From positions 1,427,672-1,491,671 of the forward strand of contig LR698958.1 in assembly GCA_902381685.1 (NCBI GenBank): DNA of 64,000 nucleotides. The letters run 5' to 3'. The position numbers and the translations under genes were made by a program. The notes beneath the pieces were generated by a model that did not search any database, was not told where the DNA came from, and saw only the letters and a program-made list of their open reading frames with translations. The DNA comes from Lachnospiraceae bacterium. Its GTDB lineage: Bacteria > Bacillota > Clostridia > Lachnospirales > Lachnospiraceae. This document shows, piece after piece, positions 16,927 through 25,714 of the stretch (position 1 is its first letter; each line of letters begins with the position of its first letter).

Positions 16927-17865
16927 CTATTTATAAATTCCGTATTTAATCTTTATTCGTTCCAATTTCTGAATAACATTCCCGCCAATGAAATATACGC
17001 AAACCGCAGCGGTCAGCGCATGAAAAAAGTCATACGGCACACCGGTAACATACAGTATACGCAGTCCCTCAAGACTGATTCCTTTCCCCGAAGCACCGTT
17101 TGCAGATAACAATGCACTGCTGAGATTCATAATTCCACCATACACAATAAACGTTGTGAAAAAGGTAAATAGTGAAAGCGTAATATTATCTGCCGGAAGC
17201 CGCTTTTTCTGAACAGCCACCCCTAAAATCAAGCCGACTGCCCCAAACAGATAAAATCTCCAGCCCACGGCACTGTCCTGCCCGGGATAAAGCAAAAAAC
17301 TAAGATATGCCAGCAAAAGCGAAAACAGTATTGTCAGCACCGGGCCTGCAATCATTTTAAAATTTCTTGATTTTAATGTTTCCTTATTGCCGCAGTTAAA
17401 CGCAAACCCTGCCAAAAATCCGAGTATCCCCCAACAAACCATCTGCCACGGAGTCCACGGTCCCTGTCCCATATAAAAGTTACACACCAATCTGCTTAAT
17501 GCCCCGATGAAAAAACCTGCCTCCGGTCCGAGAGAAATGCCGCTAATGATAATCAGCGCCGTCCCTATCTGTATCGGAAATACAATATGGAAAAACAAAT
17601 GCGACGCCACAACAAGAGCGCTCATCATGGCAAGCAGAACAATTTCCCTTGCTTTTGGCTTTCTCGATTCAAAAACCATGAAAAACGGCGCTATCGTCAT
17701 CGCAAGAACACTCAGGCTAAGCAGCATATACCACTCTCTCGGCAAAAACTTTATTCCTACTATAAGGGCAATCGGAATACCTATTAATATCAGTTCCGCC
17801 GCCACATGAAGTCTCTGTTTTGCCGCTTTTTCCTGCTGTGTTAATTGACGTTTTTCTGAAGCCAT
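16927..17865 (-). CDS. ECF transporter S component, probably for cobalamin or a related corrinoid
   Basis: The 312-residue membrane protein has about nine hydrophobic segments after a charged N-terminus of 20 residues; the core corresponds to the usual six-helix S-component fold, with extra helices. Family-type features are REIVLLAMMSALVVASHLFF (about residues 72-91), IQIGTALIIISGISLGPEAG with GALSRLVCNFYMGQGPWTPW, and WGILGFLAGF. The substrate is inferred from the cobalamin riboswitch and the transcobalamin-like neighbours; sequence alone gives only the S-component class. GAGGAGG lies eight bases before the ATG, and the start overlaps the ATPase gene by 25 bases, so it is translationally coupled to it. 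Confidence 0.82.
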   Translation of the reverse strand: MASEKRQLTQQEKAAKQRLHVAAELILIGIPIALIVGIKFLPREWYMLLSLSVLAMTIAPFFMVFESRKPKAREIVLLAMMSALVVASHLFFHIVFPIQIGTALIIISGISLGPEAGFFIGALSRLVCNFYMGQGPWTPWQMVCWGILGFLAGFAFNCGNKETLKSRNFKMIAGPVLTILFSLLLAYLSFLLYPGQDSAVGWRFYLFGAVGLILGVAVQKKRLPADNITLSLFTFFTTFIVYGGIMNLSSALLSANGASGKGISLEGLRILYVTGVPYDFFHALTAAVCVYFIGGNVIQKLERIKIKYGIYK

Positions 17866-19502
17866 TCCTGAACCTCCTCACAAGTAATCAATTCATTACA
17901 CCATTTTCTCGCTATCCTGTTTGCCGTTGTCGTATAGAAACTGTTTCCTGAAAAAAACTTTCTCGTACAGTCTTCCGATACAATTTCACCATCAAAAAAC
18001 ATGGCACAGTAGTCGGTATACGATGCGCAGAACTCTACATCATGACTTACCATAAAAATAGTCATTCCGTTTCTCTGCAAATCTTTTAAAATCTTTGCCA
18101 ATGTCCTTTTAAAAAACGGATCGAGACTTTTTGTCGGTTCATCTAGAAGAAGAATTGTCGGCTCCAACAGTAAAATTTTTCCGAGCGCCAGCCTCTGCTG
18201 CTCACCTCCCGATAAGTCATATGGATTTGCCTTTCGCAAATGTGTTATCTCCATTTTCTCCAGCATCATTTCTACTTTTTCAATTTTTTCCCGGTCTTCC
18301 ATGTCCATAAATGCCACACCCTCAAATAATTCTTCCTCCACCGTAATCTCTGTAAAGACTGCCTGCGGATTCTGTGGCAGCATCACAACTTTCTCAGAAC
18401 ATTTTTTTCCTGTCTGTGCACCATTGATAAAAACTTTCCCTTTCTGCTGTTTTAAAATGCCGCAGATCACTTTAAGCATTGTGCTTTTGCCACTTCCGTT
18501 TCCTCCCAAAACACAGGACCAACGTCCTTTTTCCACGGAAAAAGATACGCCCTTCAATACATCGTGATGCCCTTTTTCATAATGAAACCATACATTTTTC
18601 AGTTGTATGACTGTCTCCTTAGATTTTTCTACCGCATCAAAGGAACTTCCAACTACTTCTTTTCCTTTCAGTAATTGTTCCATCTTTTTTCTTCCCTCGC
18701 GGATTGTAAGCGGTGATTCTCCCATGCGGAAGTTTTGAAAAATCCTAACTACCGCCGGCAGCCCGTAAAACATGGGGTGTGCTTCGCCTGTTTCCCTGCC
18801 GGAAAGATACTCTCCAATCCGCTCAGGAATATCTATCGCAACTATTTTCCCCTTATCTAAAACCAGCACTCTGTCCGCTATTGGAAAGACTTCCTCTAAC
18901 CGATGTTCCGACATAATAACCGTGACGCCTAAATCCCGATTAATTTTATAAACCGTCTGCAAAAATTCCGATGCTGCAATGGGATCCAGTTGTGCCGTAG
19001 GTTCATCTAAAATCAATACTTTTGGCTGCATTACCATGACAGACGCCAAATTTAACAACTGTTTCTGACCTCCCGACAATGTATTTGTCTCCTTATGAAA
19101 CCAGTTTTCTATGCCGAAATAATCCGCCATTTCTGCCACGCGGCGCTTAATAGTCTGATTGTCGTATCCAAGACTCTCCAACCCAAATGCCAGTTCATGC
19201 CAAACCTTATCCGTAACAATCTGGTTATCGGGATTTTGCTGTACATACCCTATCTCAGATACACTCTTCCTCTCTTCCAATTCTTTTATGGAAGTTCCAT
19301 CATATAAAATTTCACCTTTTAATTCGCCATACGGCATCATATTTTTTTTCATTTGCCTGAGCAGTGTACTTTTCCCACAGCCCGACTTTCCGCAAATCAC
19401 AATAAATTGTGATTCCTCTATTTCAAAAGTAACGTCTTTAAGCGCTGCCTGCTCTGCAAGCGGATATGTAAATGTTACCTGTTCAAACTTTATCTTTCCC
19501 AT
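17841..19502 (-). CDS. ECF transporter fused double ATPase (EcfA-EcfA')
   Basis: One 553-residue polypeptide carries two ABC ATPase domains, where many ECF systems use two separate proteins. Domain 1 (about 1-240) has Walker A GKSGCGKST, Q-loop YVQQNPDNQ, signature LSGGQKQ and Walker B VLILDEPTAQLDP. Domain 2 (about 295-525) has GGNGSGKST, MLPQNPQAVF, LSGGEQQ and ILLLDEPTKSLDP. Both domains look catalytically complete. It powers vitamin uptake through the S and T components encoded on either side. GGAGGA precedes the ATG, and the start overlaps the T-component gene by 13 bases. As T and S are in the same operon this is a dedicated (group I type) ECF module. Confidence 0.95.
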   Translation of the reverse strand: MGKIKFEQVTFTYPLAEQAALKDVTFEIEESQFIVICGKSGCGKSTLLRQMKKNMMPYGELKGEILYDGTSIKELEERKSVSEIGYVQQNPDNQIVTDKVWHELAFGLESLGYDNQTIKRRVAEMADYFGIENWFHKETNTLSGGQKQLLNLASVMVMQPKVLILDEPTAQLDPIAASEFLQTVYKINRDLGVTVIMSEHRLEEVFPIADRVLVLDKGKIVAIDIPERIGEYLSGRETGEAHPMFYGLPAVVRIFQNFRMGESPLTIREGRKKMEQLLKGKEVVGSSFDAVEKSKETVIQLKNVWFHYEKGHHDVLKGVSFSVEKGRWSCVLGGNGSGKSTMLKVICGILKQQKGKVFINGAQTGKKCSEKVVMLPQNPQAVFTEITVEEELFEGVAFMDMEDREKIEKVEMMLEKMEITHLRKANPYDLSGGEQQRLALGKILLLEPTILLLDEPTKSLDPFFKRTLAKILKDLQRNGMTIFMVSHDVEFCASYTDYCAMFFDGEIVSEDCTRKFFSGNSFYTTTANRIARKWCNELITCEEVQEWLQKNVN

Positions 19503-20353
19503 TTATGTCCTCCAATATATTCAATTACCGATGGCATAAACACTAATATACCAAAGGAACTTATGCAGATTATATCTTTCCATGCCATCGCCGGCACGAG
19601 CAGTTTCGGATAATACTGCATTGTTGTCCGGCCAAAAATACAGCCCGCCACAGTAATTCCGCCACACACTCCGACAATGATAAGCAGTATCACGTCTTGA
19701 ACAGTGATTTTAAACAGATGAAAACTGCTTCTTCCCGGCAGTCCATACCCTCTGGCAGCCATAGAATCCGCACTTTCAATGGAAGCCTCCAGCGACCATG
19801 CAATCAAAATAGAAAGTTCTTTCAACAACTGTCTTATTTTCCAAATCACTCCCGTCTGTGCATTTCTTCCCATACATGCCTGCCCCATCTGTATTTCCTT
19901 AAATCTGCAGCGCAAAAGCGGAACAAACCGAAATATCATTGACACCATTAATCCGAATACCGGAGCTATCCTTCCAAATAAATAAATCAATTTTTCTTCA
20001 GACATAATCACATGAAAACAGTCAAACAGAATGATGACGGAAGACAACATTACCGATGATGCAATCCCAAAAAATACAGCCTCCATCGTAATTCGGTTAT
20101 GACGTATATAAAACAAAACCGTTTCTCCGTTATGGGTAAACAGCGCATTTATCCCTGTCATAATGACAAGGGTAATAAATACTATAGAAATGTTTTGTTT
20201 CATTGCCTTTTTCCCCTTCAATACAAGAGAATATATAAATGCCCCCGACAGAGAAAGCACTAAAAAATATGGTGACATAGAAAATATGGTAACCCCGATA
20301 ACCACTGCAAAATAGACAGCATTCACAATCGGGTGAAAATCACTAAATTTCAT
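19490..20353 (-). CDS. ECF transporter T component
   Basis: The 287-residue protein is the transmembrane coupling subunit of an ECF transporter. It has about five to six membrane helices, starting in NAVYFAVVIGVTIF near residue 12. The cytoplasmic coupling-helix region contains ADSMAARGYGLPGR; the A-R-G motif is what docks T proteins on the ATPases. The ATG at 20353 is chosen because of the strong GGGGGAAGG upstream; the frame is open 51 bases further but without a binding site. It is the first gene behind the cobalamin riboswitch and its terminator, 55 bases downstream of the terminator T-run. Confidence 0.9.
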   Translation of the reverse strand: MKFSDFHPIVNAVYFAVVIGVTIFSMSPYFLVLSLSGAFIYSLVLKGKKAMKQNISIVFITLVIMTGINALFTHNGETVLFYIRHNRITMEAVFFGIASSVMLSSVIILFDCFHVIMSEEKLIYLFGRIAPVFGLMVSMIFRFVPLLRCRFKEIQMGQACMGRNAQTGVIWKIRQLLKELSILIAWSLEASIESADSMAARGYGLPGRSSFHLFKITVQDVILLIIVGVCGGITVAGCIFGRTTMQYYPKLLVPAMAWKDIICISSFGILVFMPSVIEYIGGHKWER

Positions 20354-20407
20354 ACCTTCCCCCTTTTCCTCATTAAAAGTCATTGCGCCACTGCGCATTC
20401 TCACATT

Positions 20408-20433
20408 AAAAAAGCAGCCTGTCGGCTGCTTTT
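20408..20433 (-). terminator. Riboswitch-controlled intrinsic terminator
   Basis: On the minus strand a 10-base-pair stem (AAAAGCAGCC with GGCTGCTTTT, tetraloop GACA) is followed by six T. It lies about 90 bases after the B12 box and 55 bases before the first ATG of the operon. This fits transcription attenuation when cobalamin is bound. A weaker hairpin, AGACT paired with AGTCT (20450-20470), lies between the aptamer and the terminator and may belong to the switching structure. Confidence 0.88.
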
Positions 20434-20514
20434 AAACACACAAAAACTAAGACTCTGTATATGAAAGTCTGATTTAACTTCTATGTATCATCTTATCCTC
20501 ACCGAAAGATTTCA

Positions 20515-20675
20515 CAATATGTATCGGCAGGTCTCCTGACTTAGAACTAAACCCTACTTTCCTCCTTCCCATGCAGACCAGTTGTCTCCACAGTGGCTTT
20601 ATGGATTTCGTCATTCCTTACAGTAAAGTGAGCTGTTTCGGACTTGCACCGAATTCCCTTTTAATACTTTTCATT
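20515..20675 (-). ncRNA. Cobalamin riboswitch aptamer
   Basis: Read on the minus strand, the leader contains AAAGGGAATTCGGTGCAAGTC (21 letters split here as AAAGGGAATTC at 20661-20651 and GGTGCAAGTCC at 20650-20640), then GCCACTG, and the near-invariant B12 box AGTCAGGAGACCTGCCG at 20541-20525. GTAT (20667-20664) can pair with ATAC (20524-20521) to close helix P1. Order and spacing are those of the cobalamin riboswitch class. It lies between a sigma-A promoter and an intrinsic terminator, upstream of the ECF genes, so the whole downstream operon should be repressed by adenosylcobalamin or a related cobalamin. The interval 20354-20780 thus holds promoter, aptamer, terminator and no gene. Confidence 0.95.
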
Positions 20676-20734
20676 ACAAAAAGTAACCGCACAATGTTTT
20701 CATTATTCAATTATAAAATTTGCATTGATATGTT

Positions 20735-20763
20735 AGTATACCATGCTTTTATAAACACAGCAA
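20735..20763 (-). promoter_or_regulatory. Promoter of the cobalamin-regulated operon
   Basis: TTGCTG (20758-20763) and TATACT (20735-20740) are separated by 17 bases on the minus strand. The expected start near 20728 lies about 55 bases before the aptamer. It sits 18 bases beyond the stop codon of the GNAT gene, for which no separate terminator is seen. Confidence 0.65.
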
Positions 20764-20780
20764 TATATTTAGCCATTTAC

Positions 20781-21236
20781 TCACAATTCTATTTTCATCT
20801 GTTTTTCTTTATACACAACCCCGTTAAATTCATATTCAACCGATTTTAAGAAATGAAATCCTATTTTTTCATACAATTCGCAGGCAACCGTATTTTCCAC
20901 TTCAACGGAAATATAGAGTTCCTGTATTTTCATTTCTTCTTTCATGTACTTAAAAAACTGCTTAACGGCATCTTTTCCTAAGCCCTGTCCCTGATACTGC
21001 TCTCCTATCATAAATCTGCTCATTGACCAGCCGGGAATCTCAGCATCATAATCAAACAATACAAATCCTACCATAGTGTCGTCTGAATAAATCGCACGGG
21101 TGTACAACCCTTCCTCAAACTTGGCCTCCACTAAAGATTGTGCATTGTCCGCAACAAAACCTTTTTGTTCTTCCTTTATTCTCAAAGAAATACATTCCAT
21201 GTAATTGCTTCTGTCTATTTCTTTAAACGTAATCAT
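20781..21236 (-). CDS. GNAT family N-acetyltransferase
   Basis: The 151-residue protein has the GNAT fold pattern: MVGFVLFDYD (strand 4), the acetyl-CoA loop MIGEQYQGQGLGKDAVKQF near residue 83, and VEVENTVACELYEKIGFHF. The order and length resemble spermidine/spermine-type acetyltransferases (PaiA/BltD-like), but the substrate is not certain. The ATG at 21236 is used because AAGGTGA precedes it; the longer frame would start inside polC. It follows polC by 13 bases and probably shares its transcript. Confidence 0.85.
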   Translation of the reverse strand: MITFKEIDRSNYMECISLRIKEEQKGFVADNAQSLVEAKFEEGLYTRAIYSDDTMVGFVLFDYDAEIPGWSMSRFMIGEQYQGQGLGKDAVKQFFKYMKEEMKIQELYISVEVENTVACELYEKIGFHFLKSVEYEFNGVVYKEKQMKIEL

Positions 21237-21249
21237 TTTTATCACCTTC

Positions 21250-24200
21250 TTAAAAATCAAATAGGGACAACTGGTTTGACTCCGGAAGATTTCCGAACAT
21301 ACCCAAATCTGCCATAAGATCGATAACCGTCTTACTCACTTTTGTTCTCTGTCGGAAATCATCTCGCGATAAATATGGACCGTCTTTTGAAGCCAATTCT
21401 ACCGCTTCAGCCGCTTTATCACCCATTCCCTCAATACTGTTGAGCGGAGGCATCAATTTTCCGTCTATAATTTGGAACTTATCTGCCTTCGCAGTATAAA
21501 TATCAAGTGGAAGAAATTCAAATCCTCTTGCATACATTTCCTGCACAATTTTCATATCTTTTAATACGTCCTGCTCCTTTTTACTTAAAGAATCCGAACG
21601 TTTCTTGTAATCTCTGAGATAAAACTCCAATTTATCTTTTCCCTGACACATAATTTCATAAGAAAATGCCGACGCACGGATACTGAAATACGCCGCATAA
21701 TATGCCAAAGGATAATTCACCTTACAATACGCAATACGATATGCCATCATAACATAGGCTGCCGCATGGGCTTTCGGGAACATATATTTAATCTTCTCAC
21801 AAGAACCGATATACCATTCCGGCACCCCGTGTTCCAGCATATCTTTCTTATACTCCGGCCACTCTTTACATTTTCCTTTTGCGACAAGTCCTTTACGGAC
21901 ACGCTCCATAATTGTAAAGGATTTCTCACTATCCAACCCTTTATTAATCAGGTACGTCATAATATCATCTCGTGTACAAATTGCCGTAGAAATCGTTGCC
22001 TTTCCTTCCTGAATCAGCGTCTGTGCATTGTTAAGCCATACGTCCGTCCCGTGGGAAAGACCGGAAATACGAATCAAGTCCGAAATCGTCTTCGGCTTCG
22101 TATCCACAACCATCTGAATAACAAAATCCGTTCCAAACTCCGGAATACCAAGACAGCCTACCGGACAACCACCAATATCTTCCGGCTTAATTCCAAGAAC
22201 CTCCGTCCCCGCAAAAAGCGCCATGACATCAGGATCATCTAACGGAATCTTTGTTGCATCAAACTTCTCTCCGGTAATATCTGTAATCAAATCCTCCAAC
22301 ATACGGATAATGGTAGGATCATCATGGCCTAGAATATCCAGTTTCAACAAGTTATGGTCAATAGAGTGATAATCGAAATGTGTTGTGATTATATCCGTTG
22401 TCATATCATTTGCAGGGTGCTGCACAGGGGTAAAGGAATTAATATTTTCGCCGTGAGGAAGAACGATAATCCCTCCCGGGTGCTGTCCCGTACTTCTTCT
22501 GATTCCCGTACACCCTTCCACAATTCTCTCAATCTCACATTTTCGCTTTCGGCTGTCTCTCTCCTCATAATAATTTTTCACAAAACCATATGCCGTCTTA
22601 TCTGCAAGAGTACCGATTGTTCCCGCACGGAAAGTCTGGCCTGTTCCGAAAATCACTTCCGTATATTTATGAGCATTACTCTGATAATCGCCCGAGAAAT
22701 TCAAGTCGATATCCGGCTCTTTATTCCCCTTAAATCCAAGAAACGTCTCAAACGGAATATCAAACCCGTCTTTTGCAAGGGGTTCCCCACATACCGGACA
22801 TTTTTTATCCGGCATATCCCAGCCCGACAAGCCGGAATACGCCCTCACTTCGTCCGATGTAAAATCACTGTAATGACATTTTTTACAATAATAATGAGGA
22901 CTTAACGGATTTACTTCCGTAATCCCCGCCATGGTCGCCACGAAAGAAGAACCAACCGAACCTCGGGAACCTACAAGGTATCCGTCCTCCACGGATTTCC
23001 ACACAAGTTTCTGCGCAATGATATACATAACCGCAAACCCGTTAGAAATAATTGAGTTTAGTTCTCTTTCCAGACGTTCCACAACCATATCCGGAAGGTT
23101 TTCTCCATACATACTGTGAGCTTTCTCATAACAGATGTCACGCAGTTCCTGATCCGAATTTTGGATAACGGGAGGACACTTATCCGGACGCACCGGAGAA
23201 ATCGGGTCAATCATATCCGCGATCCTATTCGGATTGGTAATAACAATTTCCTCCGCTTTCGCTGAACCGAGATAAGAAAATTCCGACATCATCTCCTCCG
23301 TTGTGCGCAAATACAACGGCGCCTGATCGTCCGCATCGGAGAAACCTTTTCCCGTCATAATAATTCTTCTGTACACTTCGTCATCAGGATCTAAGAAATG
23401 AACATCACAAGTGCCTACAACCATTTTTTGAAATTCTTCTCCCAGTTTCACAATCTTTTTATTTATCTGGATTAAATCTTCTTTCGTATTTACATTGGAT
23501 ATACGTTCACTCTCCAGCATAAACGCATTATTTCCCAGCGGCTGAATTTCCAAATAATCATAGAAGTTGACAATTTTTGCAATCTGTTCTTCTGATTTAT
23601 CATTTAAGATAGCCTGATAAAGTTCTCCTGCCTCACAGGCGCTTCCCACAATCAGACCTTCCCGATAACGGTTCAACTCACTTTTCGGTATACGGGGCAT
23701 ACGGCCAAAATATTTCAAATGGGACATGGACACCAATGTATATAAGTTTACTCTCCCTACATCATTTTTTGCCAAAATAATAACATGGTGTGCCGGCATT
23801 TTTCGGATAGCATCGGGATTCATCGCCCCAAATTCATTTACACCTTTTAGCGTAGTTATCTCACGCTCTTTTAACATCTCCACAAATTTCACGAAAATTT
23901 CTGCCGTAGCGCCCGCATCGTCCACCGCACGATGATGATTCTCCAGAGAAATCCCCAAAGTTTTCGCCACGATGTTCAATTTATATCTCGAAAGTGTCGG
24001 AAGCAATACTCTGGCAAGAGCAACCGTATCCACCGATGTCAACTTTCGTTCCATGCCGAGTCTTCTGCAATTTTCCTCGATAAATCCCACATCAAATCCG
24101 GCATTATGTGCCACTAATACCGCATCTCCCACATATTCCATAAATTCAGGTAATACGGTCTCTATCTTCGGTGCATCAATTACCATAGCGTCCGTAATAC

Positions 24201-25713
24201 TTGTCAGTTTTGTAATCTCAAAGGGAATCGGCACTTCCGGATTGACAAATGTGCTGTAACGGGAAACAATTTTCCCATTTTCTACTTTTACCGCACCAAT
24301 CTCGATAATCTTATCTTTCACGGAACTAAAGCCCGTTGTCTCTATATCGAATACAACAAAAGCATCATCAAGCGTCTGATTATCCTCATTCACCGCAATA
24401 TCCGTCAAATCATCAACCAAATACCCTTCTACTCCATAAATGATTTTAAACGGATCGTCTTTGTCCAGCGTTTCAATATAGTGATTTGCATCAGGGAAGG
24501 CTTGGACAACACCGTGGTCAGTAATGGCAATCGCCTTATGCCCCCAATCATGCGCCCGCTTTACAATCGCCTTTACTTCCGATACGCCGTCCATGTCACT
24601 CATTTTTGTATGACAGTGAAGTTCCACTCGTTTTACCGGACTTGTATCCTTCCGTGTCGTTGTAAAATCAGGAATTTTCTTAATTCCCGTCACCGATCCG
24701 ATAGTCAGCTCACCGTCAAACTTATCAATAGTCGTAACACCTTTTATTTTCAAAAATGCTCCCTTATTAATCTCGCTTAAAATCTCCGGAAGTTGTTCAT
24801 TTCTCGTAAACATTTTTACCATAATCGTGTCGGTAAAGTCCGTTACCGCAAACATAATGATTGTTTTCTCGTTGCGAATTTCCCTTGTATCAAACTGAAT
24901 GACTTTTCCCCGAATGGTAATCTCTCCCATTTCTCCTACGACCTGTGAAAGTTCAATCGTATCGTCCTCAAAGTTTCTGCCGTAAATAACATTCGGGTCA
25001 TCGGAACGTTTAACCGATGAGTAGAACTCTTTCTTCTGAAACGGTTTCTTCTCCTCTTTCGGTTTGACCGTTCTTTCTTTCTTCTCCTCAGGCTTCTTTT
25101 CCTTCTCCTCCTCGACATGTTCTTTTCTTCGGCTTTCATTTCCCTCTACAATTGCCCTGATTTCCTGCTGCAAACGTATCTCATTGTACTTTTTATGTTT
25201 GCTTTCTTTTGCTTCCTCATAGAGTACACGGACTTCCACAGGAACATTACACCGCTCATTAAACACTTCCTGAAGCAGTTCCACAATAGAATCCTGCTTT
25301 CCCTTCGCCACAATTGTATCTTCCAGTGTCATACAAAGAATACTCTCATTTTCAAACGTACACTTAGCGTTCAAAAACATGTTATATTCCACGGCACTCT
25401 TTTCTTTCAATTCTTCCAAAATACTGTCCCGATACTCTCGCAGCAGATTTTCCGGTGTGTACTGCTCTGAAAGTTGATACCTCTCCACGATTTGAATGGA
25501 AATCGGCGTGCGGGCAAACAACTGCTCCCTTATCATCTGTTCCATCTGATAAATGTATACTTTTGGAATCAGATGTGTGCTTAAAAAATATATTTTCAAC
25601 CTGTCTTTTAAGGAAGTGGTTGTCACTTTCGTCACTTCCACTCCCTCAAATAAACCCTCTATTTCTTTTTCTGTCTGCAATGTTGGAAATACATCAAAAA
25701 ATCGTTTTCCCAT
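21250..25713 (-). CDS. polC: DNA polymerase III PolC-type alpha subunit
   Basis: The 1,487-residue protein is the replicative polymerase of low-GC Firmicutes. Domains in order: N-terminal region (1-230, with a highly charged linker near 200-235), OB fold (about 250-335, GEITIRGKVIQFDTREIRN), PHP domain start (VELHCHTKMSDMDGVSEVKA), the inserted 3'-5' exonuclease (VVFDIETTGFSS, about 425-590, with HHRAVDDAGATAE), the rest of PHP, and the polymerase core including a four-cysteine zinc element (CKKCHYSDF ... CPVCGEPL) and PDIDLNFSGDYQ. All expected elements are present and the length is normal. It starts two bases after the ispG stop codon, so ispG and polC are coupled. Confidence 0.98.
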   Translation of the reverse strand: MGKRFFDVFPTLQTEKEIEGLFEGVEVTKVTTTSLKDRLKIYFLSTHLIPKVYIYQMEQMIREQLFARTPISIQIVERYQLSEQYTPENLLREYRDSILEELKEKSAVEYNMFLNAKCTFENESILCMTLEDTIVAKGKQDSIVELLQEVFNERCNVPVEVRVLYEEAKESKHKKYNEIRLQQEIRAIVEGNESRRKEHVEEEKEKKPEEKKERTVKPKEEKKPFQKKEFYSSVKRSDDPNVIYGRNFEDDTIELSQVVGEMGEITIRGKVIQFDTREIRNEKTIIMFAVTDFTDTIMVKMFTRNEQLPEILSEINKGAFLKIKGVTTIDKFDGELTIGSVTGIKKIPDFTTTRKDTSPVKRVELHCHTKMSDMDGVSEVKAIVKRAHDWGHKAIAITDHGVVQAFPDANHYIETLDKDDPFKIIYGVEGYLVDDLTDIAVNEDNQTLDDAFVVFDIETTGFSSVKDKIIEIGAVKVENGKIVSRYSTFVNPEVPIPFEITKLTSITDAMVIDAPKIETVLPEFMEYVGDAVLVAHNAGFDVGFIEENCRRLGMERKLTSVDTVALARVLLPTLSRYKLNIVAKTLGISLENHHRAVDDAGATAEIFVKFVEMLKEREITTLKGVNEFGAMNPDAIRKMPAHHVIILAKNDVGRVNLYTLVSMSHLKYFGRMPRIPKSELNRYREGLIVGSACEAGELYQAILNDKSEEQIAKIVNFYDYLEIQPLGNNAFMLESERISNVNTKEDLIQINKKIVKLGEEFQKMVVGTCDVHFLDPDDEVYRRIIMTGKGFSDADDQAPLYLRTTEEMMSEFSYLGSAKAEEIVITNPNRIADMIDPISPVRPDKCPPVIQNSDQELRDICYEKAHSMYGENLPDMVVERLERELNSIISNGFAVMYIIAQKLVWKSVEDGYLVGSRGSVGSSFVATMAGITEVNPLSPHYYCKKCHYSDFTSDEVRAYSGLSGWDMPDKKCPVCGEPLAKDGFDIPFETFLGFKGNKEPDIDLNFSGDYQSNAHKYTEVIFGTGQTFRAGTIGTLADKTAYGFVKNYYEERDSRKRKCEIERIVEGCTGIRRSTGQHPGGIIVLPHGENINSFTPVQHPANDMTTDIITTHFDYHSIDHNLLKLDILGHDDPTIIRMLEDLITDITGEKFDATKIPLDDPDVMALFAGTEVLGIKPEDIGGCPVGCLGIPEFGTDFVIQMVVDTKPKTISDLIRISGLSHGTDVWLNNAQTLIQEGKATISTAICTRDDIMTYLINKGLDSEKSFTIMERVRKGLVAKGKCKEWPEYKKDMLEHGVPEWYIGSCEKIKYMFPKAHAAAYVMMAYRIAYCKVNYPLAYYAAYFSIRASAFSYEIMCQGKDKLEFYLRDYKKRSDSLSKKEQDVLKDMKIVQEMYARGFEFLPLDIYTAKADKFQIIDGKLMPPLNSIEGMGDKAAEAVELASKDGPYLSRDDFRQRTKVSKTVIDLMADLGMFGNLPESNQLSLFDF

Positions 25714-25714
25714 T

